The position numbers and the translations under genes are program-made. The notes beneath the pieces are model-generated. The model was given only the letters and a program-made list of their open reading frames with translations. It was not told the DNA's origin and did no database searches. A stretch of DNA of 64,000 bases from Temperatibacter sp965603205. Lineage in GTDB: Bacteria > Pseudomonadota > Alphaproteobacteria > Sphingomonadales > Kordiimonadaceae. Shown in pieces: positions 44,601 to 53,639 of this stretch (its first letter is position 1; every line of letters starts with the position of its first letter). The DNA lies in the NCBI GenBank assembly GCA_965603205.1, contig CBFDCC010000002.1, forward strand, positions 186,001 through 250,000, read 5' to 3'.

Positions 44601-47105
44601 TTAAAATTCGTAAGAGAATTCAACACCGATCTTACGTGGCTTTCCTGGGTGAACAAATACACCACCAAATTCAGGGGCATTAATAACCTCTTCAAGGTGA
44701 ATATTGTTCGTCAAGTTCTTAGCAAAAGCCATAAGTGACCAATTGTCGCCCTGGATACCAGCGCGCATGTTCAGCGTACCAAAGGAATCTCTGCGTGTCT
44801 TGCTTAGATCCGCAGGAGCACCAAAGGATGTTGGAGCAGTGTTATCCTGAACAGTGTGGAACCACATTGGGCCAACAACTACATAGTCTGCGCGTGCGAA
44901 GAAGTTCAAGGTATCAGACACAGGCAATGTAAGGTCCGCACCAAAGTTTAGGTTATAATCAGCCGTATTTGGTGATTTATTTCCTACAGTATTTGGACGC
45001 GCACCATTTTCTTTGATCTTACTGTCGATAGCACTTCCACCAGCAAACAGGTTAATGCTGTCCGTTGCTTTAATCGTCACAGCCAATTCAAGACCTTTGA
45101 TCTCTACATCGTCGATATTAGAGACAACGCGCAGAAGGCCAAAGCTGCCTACGAAGAATTCAAAGAACTGCATATCAGTGGTTTTCGTGATATAACCAGC
45201 ACCATCCAAAGTCACACGACCATCAAACAAACGGCTTTTGAAACCAAGTTCGAAAGAGCTGGACTTCTCTTTGCGGTAAAGATCATTAATAGTGACATTT
45301 GCACCAAGAGCATCATTGAAGAAGAGATCAACAGTTGCTTTACTACCTTGGTTATTAAAGCCACCACTCTTGAAACCAACACCCCAACTGGTGAATAATG
45401 TTGTGTCTTTGGCCACATCCCATGTCAGTGAAACTTTAGGCTGAAGCTGCTGGAAAGTTTGCTGCTGCTCTGGAACTGTACCAGATGGGTTAATGGAAGG
45501 ATCAAGACCAGGATTCATTGGCGCTCCACCATCAAAAGAGAAGTTGCCATCAAAATCAACATATTGTGAAACAGCATCCAGTGGCACCAGACTCTTTACC
45601 TTACGATCTTCATGGTCGTAACGTAAAGCGAATGACAATTCGATATCGTCATTGACGTCATAAGCCACTTGACCAAATGCCGCTAATACTTCGCTGTCAA
45701 ACTGATCGTGAACTAGCTGCTCGGTTGGGTTTGTAGAGCCGATTGGGTTATAAAGGTTTGGTGTAATACCGTTGCCTGTATCAATACCCAAGTTAATACC
45801 AACTTCACGCTCTAGCTTTAGGTAATAACCACCGACAAGCCAACGCAGGCGTAGATCATCGGATGAGGCCAGACGTAGCTCAAAGCTGATGTCTTCCTGA
45901 TTACGTACCTGATACTGAGTACCATCACAAGTCGTTGGTGTGTATGGACCTAGGAAAGAACCATTTGGTACAGCGAATACGCTGTCAGGTACTTGACCCA
46001 GCCATTGCGGGCTTGGGATCGTAACACCTTGAGCACTCAGCTCTGCTGTTGACGCACGACAAGTTGGCTCGCTGTTAAAGAAGCCAAAAGCACCACTTGT
46101 ACCATCAGCACCGAAGTCTTGATTGGTGTCACTATAGAGTGACCAAGCGGTTAAACTACCCCAATCATAATCCTGCTCGACCTTGACAGAAAATTCTATG
46201 GAACGCTGACCATTGAAAGGATCAATGTTCGGCTGGAAGACATATTCGTGATCGTTTACATCTTCAAACAAATCTGGATTACCAAGCATGTCCGCAAAAG
46301 CAGGCAAGTTGAAAACAGGGTTAAAGGTGATAGATGCAGCTTTAACTTCACCATATCTAGCTTTCACGTCAATAGTCGTGTCTTCGCCAACGTTGATAGC
46401 AAGACGACCATTGAGGTTGAAGTTTTCAAAATCATCAACAGTTGGACTGTTATCTGTAAAGCTATTACGGAAGAAACCATCTGTTGAACGATAGTTTGCA
46501 TTCACACGGTATGCCACTTTATCTTCAACGATTGGACCACCAACTGTGCCTGAAAAATAATAACTGTTATTCTCAGCTACAGACCCTTTAACGGAACCTT
46601 CAACTTCATTGCCAGGACGGCGTGTTGATACGATGATCGCACCCGCAGCAGCATTACGTCCATAAATAGCGCCTTGAGGTCCTTTCAGGACTTCAATCTG
46701 TTGTAGATCAGAGAACTCACGATTAAGAGCGGATGGGTTAGACATCAAGATACCATCAACAATGAAACCAAAACTGGCCTCGGCGTCACGTGCACTATTA
46801 ATACCGCGAATATTGACCTGTGTATCCCCAACTTCAATTGCGTTTACAAATGTAACACCTGGCGTTAGCGCAATAAAGTCTTCCGCTCGCTGGACACCTG
46901 CGCTTTCGAGGGTTGCGGCTGACAGCACTGTTACACTTGCTGGTATATCCTGAAATCGTTCTTCACGACGACGCGATGTTACAATAATTTCATCAAGTAC
47001 TAAAGCATCTTCATCTTGAAGAGCCATAGCTGATGTGGACGGAACTAAAGCCGAAGCTGATAGCCCAATCGCTGTTGATAATTTAAAAATAGTCGAACGC
47101 TTCAT
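44601..47105 (-). CDS. TonB-dependent outer-membrane receptor
   Basis: An 834-residue receptor with a signal peptide (cleavage near SAMALQ), the TonB box DEIIVTSRR close to the mature N-terminus, a plug domain (SVTVLSAATLESAG, VDGILMSNPSALN, LKGPQGAIYGRNAAAGAI) and a beta-barrel ending in the aromatic residue of FSYEF. The plug and barrel style resembles the many receptors of sphingomonads and related alphaproteobacteria. It should take up an unknown ligand using a TonB complex such as those at 19.8-25.3 kb. Two copies of the TGTATACA palindrome lie upstream, so it is likely regulated with the catabolic genes next to it. Confidence 0.95.
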   Translation of the reverse strand: MKRSTIFKLSTAIGLSASALVPSTSAMALQDEDALVLDEIIVTSRRREERFQDIPASVTVLSAATLESAGVQRAEDFIALTPGVTFVNAIEVGDTQVNIRGINSARDAEASFGFIVDGILMSNPSALNREFSDLQQIEVLKGPQGAIYGRNAAAGAIIVSTRRPGNEVEGSVKGSVAENNSYYFSGTVGGPIVEDKVAYRVNANYRSTDGFFRNSFTDNSPTVDDFENFNLNGRLAINVGEDTTIDVKARYGEVKAASITFNPVFNLPAFADMLGNPDLFEDVNDHEYVFQPNIDPFNGQRSIEFSVKVEQDYDWGSLTAWSLYSDTNQDFGADGTSGAFGFFNSEPTCRASTAELSAQGVTIPSPQWLGQVPDSVFAVPNGSFLGPYTPTTCDGTQYQVRNQEDISFELRLASSDDLRLRWLVGGYYLKLEREVGINLGIDTGNGITPNLYNPIGSTNPTEQLVHDQFDSEVLAAFGQVAYDVNDDIELSFALRYDHEDRKVKSLVPLDAVSQYVDFDGNFSFDGGAPMNPGLDPSINPSGTVPEQQQTFQQLQPKVSLTWDVAKDTTLFTSWGVGFKSGGFNNQGSKATVDLFFNDALGANVTINDLYRKEKSSSFELGFKSRLFDGRVTLDGAGYITKTTDMQFFEFFVGSFGLLRVVSNIDDVEIKGLELAVTIKATDSINLFAGGSAIDSKIKENGARPNTVGNKSPNTADYNLNFGADLTLPVSDTLNFFARADYVVVGPMWFHTVQDNTAPTSFGAPADLSKTRRDSFGTLNMRAGIQGDNWSLMAFAKNLTNNIHLEEVINAPEFGGVFVHPGKPRKIGVEFSYEF

Positions 47106-47662
47106 AAGTTATTCCCTTTAATAACGGTACATGAAGTGAGTTGAAACAATCCCAGCATGTACCTTAACTACTCCCCAGTGACACCAATCTGATGCCACCT
47201 CTACTTAAATCCTCACAAAATCTCTTAAGAACTTTTTTTGAAGTCTCATGCAAATTTCTTAAAAATAAACACACAAAGTTCAAAAAGTCTCCATATTTCT
47301 GTATATTGTATACATAAACTTATCATGGCTCGCAAGCAAGAAATTTTTTCACCGAACTGGCATGCCGTTTCAATGGACGTTGCCAGCACCCTCACAAATC
47401 ACCGCTAATGCCAGTTACTCTATACAAAGGCAATACTCGCGGACGTCACATACATAAAAGCAATCAAAGACTCTTCTCGATCTTTGCCTTCAATATTCAA
47501 TGCCAGGGAATTGCTTTATAAAATTTTTGTATACAGAAATAAAAATCTCCTATAAGCAAATACTCGGGAAGTACGGCAACTGGGGAAGAAGACATGCGTC
47601 AACTCGTCTATTATCAGCCTTAGATTTGCCTGCGTTTAACATAGTAAAACAAGGAGGCCACT
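47106..47662. promoter_or_regulatory. Divergent regulatory region of the receptor and amidase genes
   Basis: The 557-bp gap between the receptor (minus) and the amidase (plus) has no gene. It contains two palindromes with the TGTATACA core: TTGTATACAT at 47306-47315 and TTGTATACAG at 47527-47536. They match the sites at 50338, 52460 and 52591 and probably bind the GntR/FCD regulator. An AAGGAGG ribosome-binding site precedes the amidase start. Confidence 0.6.
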
Positions 47663-48298
47663 GTGACACAGTCAGCTGAAGACAATTATAAAAATGTATG
47701 GGGTAATAAGGTTGGGTTTGGCGGCAAACCAGCTTTATTAGTAATTGATTTCCTAAAGGGCTATACGACGGAAGGCTCACCGCTTTATGCGCCTGGCGTT
47801 ATTGATGCCGTTCGCGAGAGTGTACCCTTGATTGCCGCAGCAAGAAAGCATGGCATTCCCGTTATTCATACAAGGGTTCTCTATAACGCCAAGACATTTA
47901 ATGATGGCGGCATGTGGGTAAAAAAGGCTCCTGTCCTTGAATGTCTGATAGAGGGTAATGAACTTGCCAATTTCCATGATGACGTTTTACCTCTCGATTC
48001 CGAGACAATCATTATCAAACAATATGCGTCTGCCTTTTTTGGCACAAGCTTGATTGCTACACTCAATGCAATGAATGTTGACACTGTCTTGATGGCTGGC
48101 TGCACTACAAGCGGCTGCATACGTGCAACAGCTGTAGACACAGTGCAATATGGATTCCGCCCCATCGTTATCGAGGACTGTGTTGGTGATCGCCACGAAG
48201 ATCCACACAATGCCAATCTATTTGATATTGGCAACAAATACGGTGACGTAGTTTCACGACAGGAAGTGCTCGACTATCTGGATACATTAACTGGATAA
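47663..48298 (+). CDS. Isochorismatase-family amidohydrolase (N-carbamoylsarcosine-amidase-like)
   Basis: A 211-residue cysteine hydrolase. The catalytic triad of the family is visible: Asp29 in LLVIDFLKGY, Lys119 in IIIKQYASAFFGTSL and Cys152 in GCTTSGCIRATAVD. The KQYASAFFGT and GCTTSGCIR blocks are those of N-carbamoylsarcosine and ureidoacrylate-type amidases, which release ammonia and CO2 from carbamoyl amides, rather than of isochorismatase itself. It starts with GTG at 47663 after an AAGGAGG site. The PuuE-like gene follows after 65 bp. Confidence 0.85.
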   Translation: MTQSAEDNYKNVWGNKVGFGGKPALLVIDFLKGYTTEGSPLYAPGVIDAVRESVPLIAAARKHGIPVIHTRVLYNAKTFNDGGMWVKKAPVLECLIEGNELANFHDDVLPLDSETIIIKQYASAFFGTSLIATLNAMNVDTVLMAGCTTSGCIRATAVDTVQYGFRPIVIEDCVGDRHEDPHNANLFDIGNKYGDVVSRQEVLDYLDTLTG

Positions 48299-48363
48299 TT
48301 GCCACCAATGGCACGAGTAGCAATATCAAAAATGATACATAATAAAACGAGAGGTATATAATA

Positions 48364-49248
48364 ATGTCAGATCTAACCCAAACCAGTAATTATGACTTTG
48401 TTCCAATCATTGACCGCCCACCACTCAAACTTCCCAATGGCGCACGTGTCGCTGTAATACCCTATATCAATATCGAACATTTCCCTGAAAATGTTCCCGG
48501 CACAGCCATCATCCCTGGCACTCAACAATTTAATCCAGACCCACTAAACTATGGCTGGCGCGACTATGGTAACCGCGTTGGTCTATGGCGCATGATGGAG
48601 ATTATGGATAATTGCAGCATGCGCGGCACAGTTTGTCTGAACTCAGATATCATTCGTGAATATCCACGGATCATTGAAGAAGGTGAAAAGCGTAACTGGG
48701 CATGGATTGGCCACGGCATTAACAATGCACCAGCCAATTTCCTCAGCGGCATTGATGAAGAAAAAGAGCGCGAAGTCATTGGAACCGTTCTTCATGATAT
48801 GGAAAAAGCACTGGGTCGCAAGACGAAAGGATGGTTAAGCCCATTCTTGACACACACTTATAACACACCAAACATTCTCGCTGATATGGGCGTGGAATAT
48901 CTTTGTGATTTCACGGCAGACGACCACCCGTTCCCATTCAACACCAAGACCAACGACCTCATCTCAGTCCCTTATACTGTTGAATTGAATGACATCCCTG
49001 CCTTCATGAATGTTGGCATGAGTTCATCTGATTTTGGTGACATGATTATTGACCAGTTTGACATGCTCTATGAAGAAGGTGCCACCAATGGCCGTATTAT
49101 GCCAATTTGTCTCCATACTTTCCTTGTAGGTCAACCCAACAAAGCCCTTCACTTAAGAAGAGCTTTTGAGCATATCGCCAAGCATTCGGGCGTTTGGATG
49201 GCTACAGGTGACGAAGTGAATGACTGGTTCCGCGAAAACCATTTATAA
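48364..49248 (+). CDS. PuuE-like polysaccharide-deacetylase-fold hydrolase
   Basis: A 294-residue NodB-fold protein. The metal-binding motifs of true deacetylases are changed: the first Asp pair is replaced by PYINIEHF, and the HxxxH motif reads GHGINN (His117, then Asn121). This pattern fits the metal-independent, allantoinase-type branch (PuuE), which opens cyclic ureides. NSDIIREYP near residue 93 and KGWLSPFLTHTYNTPN are typical family blocks. It is probably cytoplasmic: no signal peptide is seen. Adjacent genes for a carbamoyl amidase and a hydantoinase support a ureide-like substrate. Confidence 0.8.
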   Translation: MSDLTQTSNYDFVPIIDRPPLKLPNGARVAVIPYINIEHFPENVPGTAIIPGTQQFNPDPLNYGWRDYGNRVGLWRMMEIMDNCSMRGTVCLNSDIIREYPRIIEEGEKRNWAWIGHGINNAPANFLSGIDEEKEREVIGTVLHDMEKALGRKTKGWLSPFLTHTYNTPNILADMGVEYLCDFTADDHPFPFNTKTNDLISVPYTVELNDIPAFMNVGMSSSDFGDMIIDQFDMLYEEGATNGRIMPICLHTFLVGQPNKALHLRRAFEHIAKHSGVWMATGDEVNDWFRENHL

Positions 49249-49291
49249 GGTTAAGCAAAACACTGCGCTAACCTAACAATAGATTGTCTGA

Positions 49292-49325
49292 AAACGCTGC
49301 CCCCTAAACAGGGCGGCGTTTTTTA
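49292..49325. terminator. Terminator after the PuuE-like gene
   Basis: AACGCTGCCC and GGGCGGCGTT arms are followed by TTTTTTATTTT on the plus strand. It overlaps the 3' end of the convergent EamA gene and, read from the other strand, has a shorter T-run. Confidence 0.8.
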
Positions 49326-50194
49326 TTTTCGGGGACTTTTTGTTTTTCAATGGTCGGGCGCGATGAAAAGACAGAAGCCGCCAATATAATCGTTCCCCCA
49401 AGAAAACTGAGCCAGTCCAATCTGTCCTGAAAAAGCACGACACCCAGCCCTGCCCCAAAGACTAACCGCACAAAGTCGAAAGGCAACAACAAACCCATAT
49501 CTGCACGAAACAACGCCTGACTCATACTTATTTGAGCAATCACAGACAGCAAGCCTATCAGCACCAACATACCCCACTGTTCCATGCCAACAGGCCACTG
49601 CCAAAAAGATGCTGCCATGGCTAAACTGAGGGGCAAAGGGATAATATAGCCATAAGCAGCAACCAGCTTTGGGCTGTCATGGCGGGTCAGAATTTTCATA
49701 CAGGTAAGTGTTCCTGCAAAGGATAATGCCGCTCCAACTGCTGCCACAACACCAATATTAAACATTTGAAAATCTGGCCGTAGAAGCAACATCGCCCCTA
49801 AAAAAGCGATACAAATGGCAATCACCTGCTTGGCGCCTAAATGCTCTTTCAAGAAGAAAGCCGCAAGAATGATAGCAAACATAGGTGTCAGGTAACTATA
49901 GGCAATTGTGTCTGCCAGAGGCAGTTGAGTTAAGGCGAAAAAGGTCAAAGCCACCGTAGAAATACTTAATATACCCCGTAAAATATTTAACGGAAGATGC
50001 TGGGTCTTTAAGGAACGAATGCCCGACTTAAAAAACATGGGAAGAACAAGAGCTAGCCCGACAAGCGTTCTCATGAAAACCATCATCAAGGGATGCATAT
50101 CGGACGAGAGGGCCGTAACACAGGCCCAAAGACCTGAATAAGACAAAGCATAAAGAAGGATAAAAAAGATGGCTTGAGGCGTCAATTTACTCAT
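49304..50194 (-). CDS. EamA/DMT-family transporter
   Basis: A 296-residue inner-membrane protein with ten hydrophobic segments arranged as two repeats of about five, the layout of the drug/metabolite transporter superfamily. The segments GLALVLPMFF and ADTIAYSYLTPMFAIILAAFFLKE are characteristic. Such proteins export or import small metabolites; within this cluster it may carry a substrate or intermediate over the inner membrane. It is convergent with the PuuE-like gene and transcribed away from the GntR gene; a TGTATACA site is in the shared intergenic region. Confidence 0.88.
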   Translation of the reverse strand: MSKLTPQAIFFILLYALSYSGLWACVTALSSDMHPLMMVFMRTLVGLALVLPMFFKSGIRSLKTQHLPLNILRGILSISTVALTFFALTQLPLADTIAYSYLTPMFAIILAAFFLKEHLGAKQVIAICIAFLGAMLLLRPDFQMFNIGVVAAVGAALSFAGTLTCMKILTRHDSPKLVAAYGYIIPLPLSLAMAASFWQWPVGMEQWGMLVLIGLLSVIAQISMSQALFRADMGLLLPFDFVRLVFGAGLGVVLFQDRLDWLSFLGGTIILAASVFSSRPTIEKQKVPENKKRRPV

Positions 50195-50337
50195 AATATT
50201 CCTAGAATAACTTCCTCAGACCTACCATTTCTTCAATGAAGATGGCATCATAGAAAAACGTCGCCCTTGACCTTGGCTGTCCCCAAAAGCCCTTACTTTC
50301 ATTCGCCAGGCCGTCGCGCGCACCTAACTTCTGGAAT

Positions 50338-50347
50338 TTGTATACAA
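50338..50347. promoter_or_regulatory. Putative GntR operator between the EamA and GntR genes
   Basis: TTGTATACAA is a perfect palindrome in the gap between the divergent transporter and regulator genes, as expected for autoregulation. The gap (50195-50545) contains no convincing gene; a short minus-strand frame has no ribosome-binding site or full-length family match. Confidence 0.6.
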
Positions 50348-50545
50348 TTAATGTTGAGACTGTGCCATATAAAAACATAGATAGTATGAAATGGGTCTCT
50401 CTAAGATTCTGGCTCACCATACATCCAGTTAGGGCTATGGTGCAGGCAAGCCAAGTATTTAAGCGCTTCAGGCGATAATAGCTTGCTCCGCATACTATAT
50501 TTTAATAAGCTTTAGTATAGCATAACTATTGGGGATCATGATCTA

Positions 50546-51190
50546 ATGACCAAAGCAGCCGATCAAGCCTATGACATTATACGCCGCGCTATTCTTGATG
50601 GTGTTTTTGGGCCTGGGGATCATTTAAAAGAAGAGCAGTTAGTGGAGAGATGCGGGGTGTCTCGCACACCTATCAGAGAAGCCATTCAACGGCTTTCTTC
50701 TGAAAACTACCTTATGACAAAACCAAATTCTGGTAGCTATGTAGCAAATTGGTCGGTGCAGGAGATTGCTGATATTTTTGCACTGCGGGCAACAATTGAA
50801 GGTATGGCTTGCTATCGGGCGGCACGTAATATTACTCGGGAGCAGTTAGCTATATTACAAGCGCAATATGACAAGGTCGCCGCTGCATTAGAAGGTCCCA
50901 ACGCAACTATAGATATTGATATGTTTTTAGAGGCAAACAGAATTTTTCATCGGGTTATATTGGAGGCAACACAAAGCGAGCCTTTGATGCAAGCCGCCCA
51001 GCGAATTTTTTCCCCTCCTATGGTTTCTCGCACTGCTTATAATTACACTAAAGAAGATATCCGTCGCAGCAATGCGCATCATTTAGAATTGATAGAAGGA
51101 TTAAAAGTGGGGGATGGTGAGTGGTGCGAGGCGACAATGTGCTCCCATATCAGGGCCGCGCACCATCGATTTTTAGAGACATTAAATTAA
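50546..51190 (+). CDS. GntR-family transcriptional regulator (FCD subfamily)
   Basis: A 214-residue DNA-binding regulator. The N-terminal winged helix-turn-helix is clear: AYDIIRRAILDGVFGPG, LKEEQLVERCGVSRTPIREAI and a wing with TKPNSGSYVANWS. The C-terminal helical FCD domain carries the expected metal ligands in DMFLEANRIFHRVILEA, HHLELIEGL and the SHIRAAHH block. FCD regulators usually bind a carboxylate or CoA-related effector. Its own promoter region and the neighbouring catabolic promoters all carry TGTATACA palindromes, so it is the likely local regulator. Confidence 0.93.
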   Translation: MTKAADQAYDIIRRAILDGVFGPGDHLKEEQLVERCGVSRTPIREAIQRLSSENYLMTKPNSGSYVANWSVQEIADIFALRATIEGMACYRAARNITREQLAILQAQYDKVAAALEGPNATIDIDMFLEANRIFHRVILEATQSEPLMQAAQRIFSPPMVSRTAYNYTKEDIRRSNAHHLELIEGLKVGDGEWCEATMCSHIRAAHHRFLETLN

Positions 51191-51196
51191 CAGTGA

Positions 51197-52393
51197 TTAG
51201 ATAATGCCGTCAGCTTTTAAAGACGCCAGCTTCTCATCATCCATACCAAGCATTGAGCCATAAATCTCTTGGTTATGCTGGCCTAACTCTAATGGGCCAG
51301 CCCATTTAATTTCACCGGGTGTCGCCGATAATTTAGGTGCAACATTTTGCATAGGTATAGTGCCGTACTTTTCATGAGGTACATCGACAATGGCGTCACG
51401 CGCTTTAAAATGCGGGTCTTCTAGCATGTCTTTTGCTTTGTATATTTTACCAGCGGGTACGCCGTGCTCTTCCATTAAATCTAGAACAGCTTCGGGATCT
51501 TGACTGCGTGTCCAATCGGCGATCAAGTCGTCTAATTCTACTTGATGGGCACCACGTGATACATGGTCAATATAGCGTGGATCAGTCGCCATTTCAGGAC
51601 GGCCCATTGCTTCACAGAGGCGACCAAAAACACTATCCTGGTTTGCGCCGATTAAAATATCACCATCCGTTGTTGGATATGCGTTGGACGGTGCGATTTT
51701 AGGCAGGACTGATCCAGTGCGTTCACGGGTGTGACCCGCCACAACATATTCCGGAATAACCGATTCCATATTCGCAAGAACGGCCTCATAAATAGCGCTA
51801 TCAACCACTTGACCTTCGCCTGTTTGGTCGCGGTGACGCAGGGCCATCAGCGCCCCTAGGCAGGCATATGTCGCCGCAAGGCTATCACCAATGGATATGC
51901 CTACACGGCTTGGTGGGTTGGATGGATCACCAGCAAGGTTGCGCATGCCGCCCATCGCTTCGCCAATTGATCCATAACCCGCACGTTTACAGTAGGGGCC
52001 AGTTTGACCGTAGCCAGATACGCGGATCATAATAAGTTTAGGATTAATTTTTTTAAGCTCTTCATATCCAAGGCCCCATTTTTCCATGGTGCCTGCGCGG
52101 AAATTTTCTAGCAAGAAATCGGTGTCCTTCACGAGCTTTTTGAGGATGTCTTGTCCTTTTTGTTCACGAAGATTAAGGGTTACGCATTTTTTGTTACGCG
52201 CAACAACATTCCACCACAGAGGGATGCCTTGCCCCCATTCCCGCATAGGATCAGGTCTGTCTGGCGTTTCTACCTTTATGACTTCGACACCGTGGTCGGC
52301 CATTAATTGCCCGCAAAATGGCCCTGCGATTAATTGACCTAATTCGATCATACGCAAGCCTTTTAAAGCGCCAAATGGGTTATTATCGCTCAC
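51197..52393 (-). CDS. CaiB/BaiF type III CoA-transferase
   Basis: A 398-residue class III CoA-transferase that moves CoA from a donor thioester to a carboxylic acid. Family blocks are MIELGQLIAGPFCGQLMADH near residue 15, LKKINPKLIMIRVSGYGQTG, and GISIGDSLAATYACLGALMA with the Asp expected to form the glutamyl/aspartyl anhydride. The substrate is unknown. It is divergent from the HMG-CoA-lyase-like gene, with two TGTATACA sites between them, so it probably activates an intermediate of the same pathway. Confidence 0.93.
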   Translation of the reverse strand: MSDNNPFGALKGLRMIELGQLIAGPFCGQLMADHGVEVIKVETPDRPDPMREWGQGIPLWWNVVARNKKCVTLNLREQKGQDILKKLVKDTDFLLENFRAGTMEKWGLGYEELKKINPKLIMIRVSGYGQTGPYCKRAGYGSIGEAMGGMRNLAGDPSNPPSRVGISIGDSLAATYACLGALMALRHRDQTGEGQVVDSAIYEAVLANMESVIPEYVVAGHTRERTGSVLPKIAPSNAYPTTDGDILIGANQDSVFGRLCEAMGRPEMATDPRYIDHVSRGAHQVELDDLIADWTRSQDPEAVLDLMEEHGVPAGKIYKAKDMLEDPHFKARDAIVDVPHEKYGTIPMQNVAPKLSATPGEIKWAGPLELGQHNQEIYGSMLGMDDEKLASLKADGII

Positions 52394-52665
52394 AAACTCT
52401 CTCCTGCCATCTACTCATATCAATTAAAATGAGTCTATAAATTCAAAACCAATATCTATTTGTATACAATTAAGCCATATAAGTGCAAGGGCATAATGAA
52501 CTTTCGTTGTAAATATATCAACATTTATGCAAAATAACCAGATGTCTCGGTGAATAAATCACATTTTAGGGCTGGCAATCTTAAATATTATTGTATACAA
52601 GTTATGTTGGAGTCTTTTATAGATATCTTTTGTTTCTATAGGAGGTTTTTTGTGGAGTATCCTGT
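52394..52665. promoter_or_regulatory. Divergent promoter region with two GntR-type palindromes
   Basis: Between the CoA-transferase and the HMGL gene, TTGTATACAA is present at 52460-52469 and again at 52591-52600, 131 bp apart. Two sites in one divergent region allow cooperative or looped repression. An AGGAGG sequence at 52640-52645 lies close upstream of the HMGL gene. Confidence 0.65.
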
Positions 52666-53610
52666 GTGATGAAAACGGTAGAAATTGTTGAAGTTGGAGC
52701 CAGAGATGGCTTGCAAAACGAGAAGGTTCTTTTCTCGACTGAGCACAAGCTTGCTCTGATTAATGGCGCCTTAGACGCTGGTGTGCGCAGGCTTGAAGTG
52801 GCAAGCTTTGTCCACCCAAAGCGCGTGCCGCAAATGGCCGACGCTGAGGCTGTGATAGCAGGCTTGCCAGATATCAGTGACGCTACCTATATAGGGCTTG
52901 TTTTAAATAAGCGCGGTCTCTTACGCGGGCTTGATACCCGTGAGGGTAATAAGCGTGGTATTGATGAGGTGGGCTGTGTGGCCATTGCCTCTGATACCTT
53001 TGCTCAGAAAAATCAGGGTCAAACAAGTCAAGAATCAGTTGATATATCAAAGGATATTATCCGCCTTGCCCGATCAGAAGGCTTGCGCGCTCAGGTAACA
53101 ATTTCCGCCGCCTTTGGCTGCCCTTTTGAAGGGCGCATTTCTCATGACAGAGTTATTGAGATGGCGAAAGATCTGGCCGAGGCTGCGCCGCTAGAGATAG
53201 CCATTGCTGATACGATTGGTGTGGGGTCGCCGCTACGCACAACAGAATTATTTACGCGCTTACGTGAGGCGCTACCTGATATGCCGCTGCGGGCACATTT
53301 TCATAATACGCGTAACACAGGCCTTGCTAATGCTTGGGCGGCGGTTGAGGCTGGCGTAGCAACATTAGACGCGTCTGTTGCGGGTCTTGGTGGTTGCCCC
53401 TTTGCGCCAAAGGCGACAGGTAATATTGGTACAGAAGATTTATTGTATCTATTAGAAGAATCTGATGTGTCTACTGGGGTGGATTTAGAAGAAATGATTA
53501 AGCTTGCTCATTGGGTTGAGGAGCGATTGGGGCGTGTGCCACCAGCCATGGTTAGTCAAGCAGGTGGGTTTCCTGTTGGGACGTCATCTGATAACGAAAT
53601 TTGTGTATAG
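52666..53610 (+). CDS. Hydroxymethylglutaryl-CoA lyase-like enzyme
   Basis: A 314-residue TIM-barrel lyase of the HMGL family. The family N-terminus VEIVEVGARDGLQNE, the metal-ligand block HFHNTRNTG and the signature GLGGCPFAPKATGN, with the catalytic Cys, are all present. Known members cleave 3-hydroxy-3-methylglutaryl-CoA to acetyl-CoA and acetoacetate; homologues cleave other 3-hydroxy-acyl-CoA compounds. Start: GTG at 52666 has a GGAG 8 bases upstream; ATG at 52669 is the alternative. It begins the hyuA-hyuB operon, 29 bp before hyuA, so it may act on a product of that pathway. Confidence 0.92.
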   Translation: MMKTVEIVEVGARDGLQNEKVLFSTEHKLALINGALDAGVRRLEVASFVHPKRVPQMADAEAVIAGLPDISDATYIGLVLNKRGLLRGLDTREGNKRGIDEVGCVAIASDTFAQKNQGQTSQESVDISKDIIRLARSEGLRAQVTISAAFGCPFEGRISHDRVIEMAKDLAEAAPLEIAIADTIGVGSPLRTTELFTRLREALPDMPLRAHFHNTRNTGLANAWAAVEAGVATLDASVAGLGGCPFAPKATGNIGTEDLLYLLEESDVSTGVDLEEMIKLAHWVEERLGRVPPAMVSQAGGFPVGTSSDNEICV

Positions 53611-53639
53611 ACTGCATTAAAGTAGAGGGAATTAAGTGA

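Noticed and set aside
50202..50420. Short minus-strand frame with LGARDGLANE, similar to the HMGL start
   Set aside because: Only about 7 residues agree, there is no ribosome-binding site, and the frame spans the GntR-type operator; probably chance or a very small remnant.
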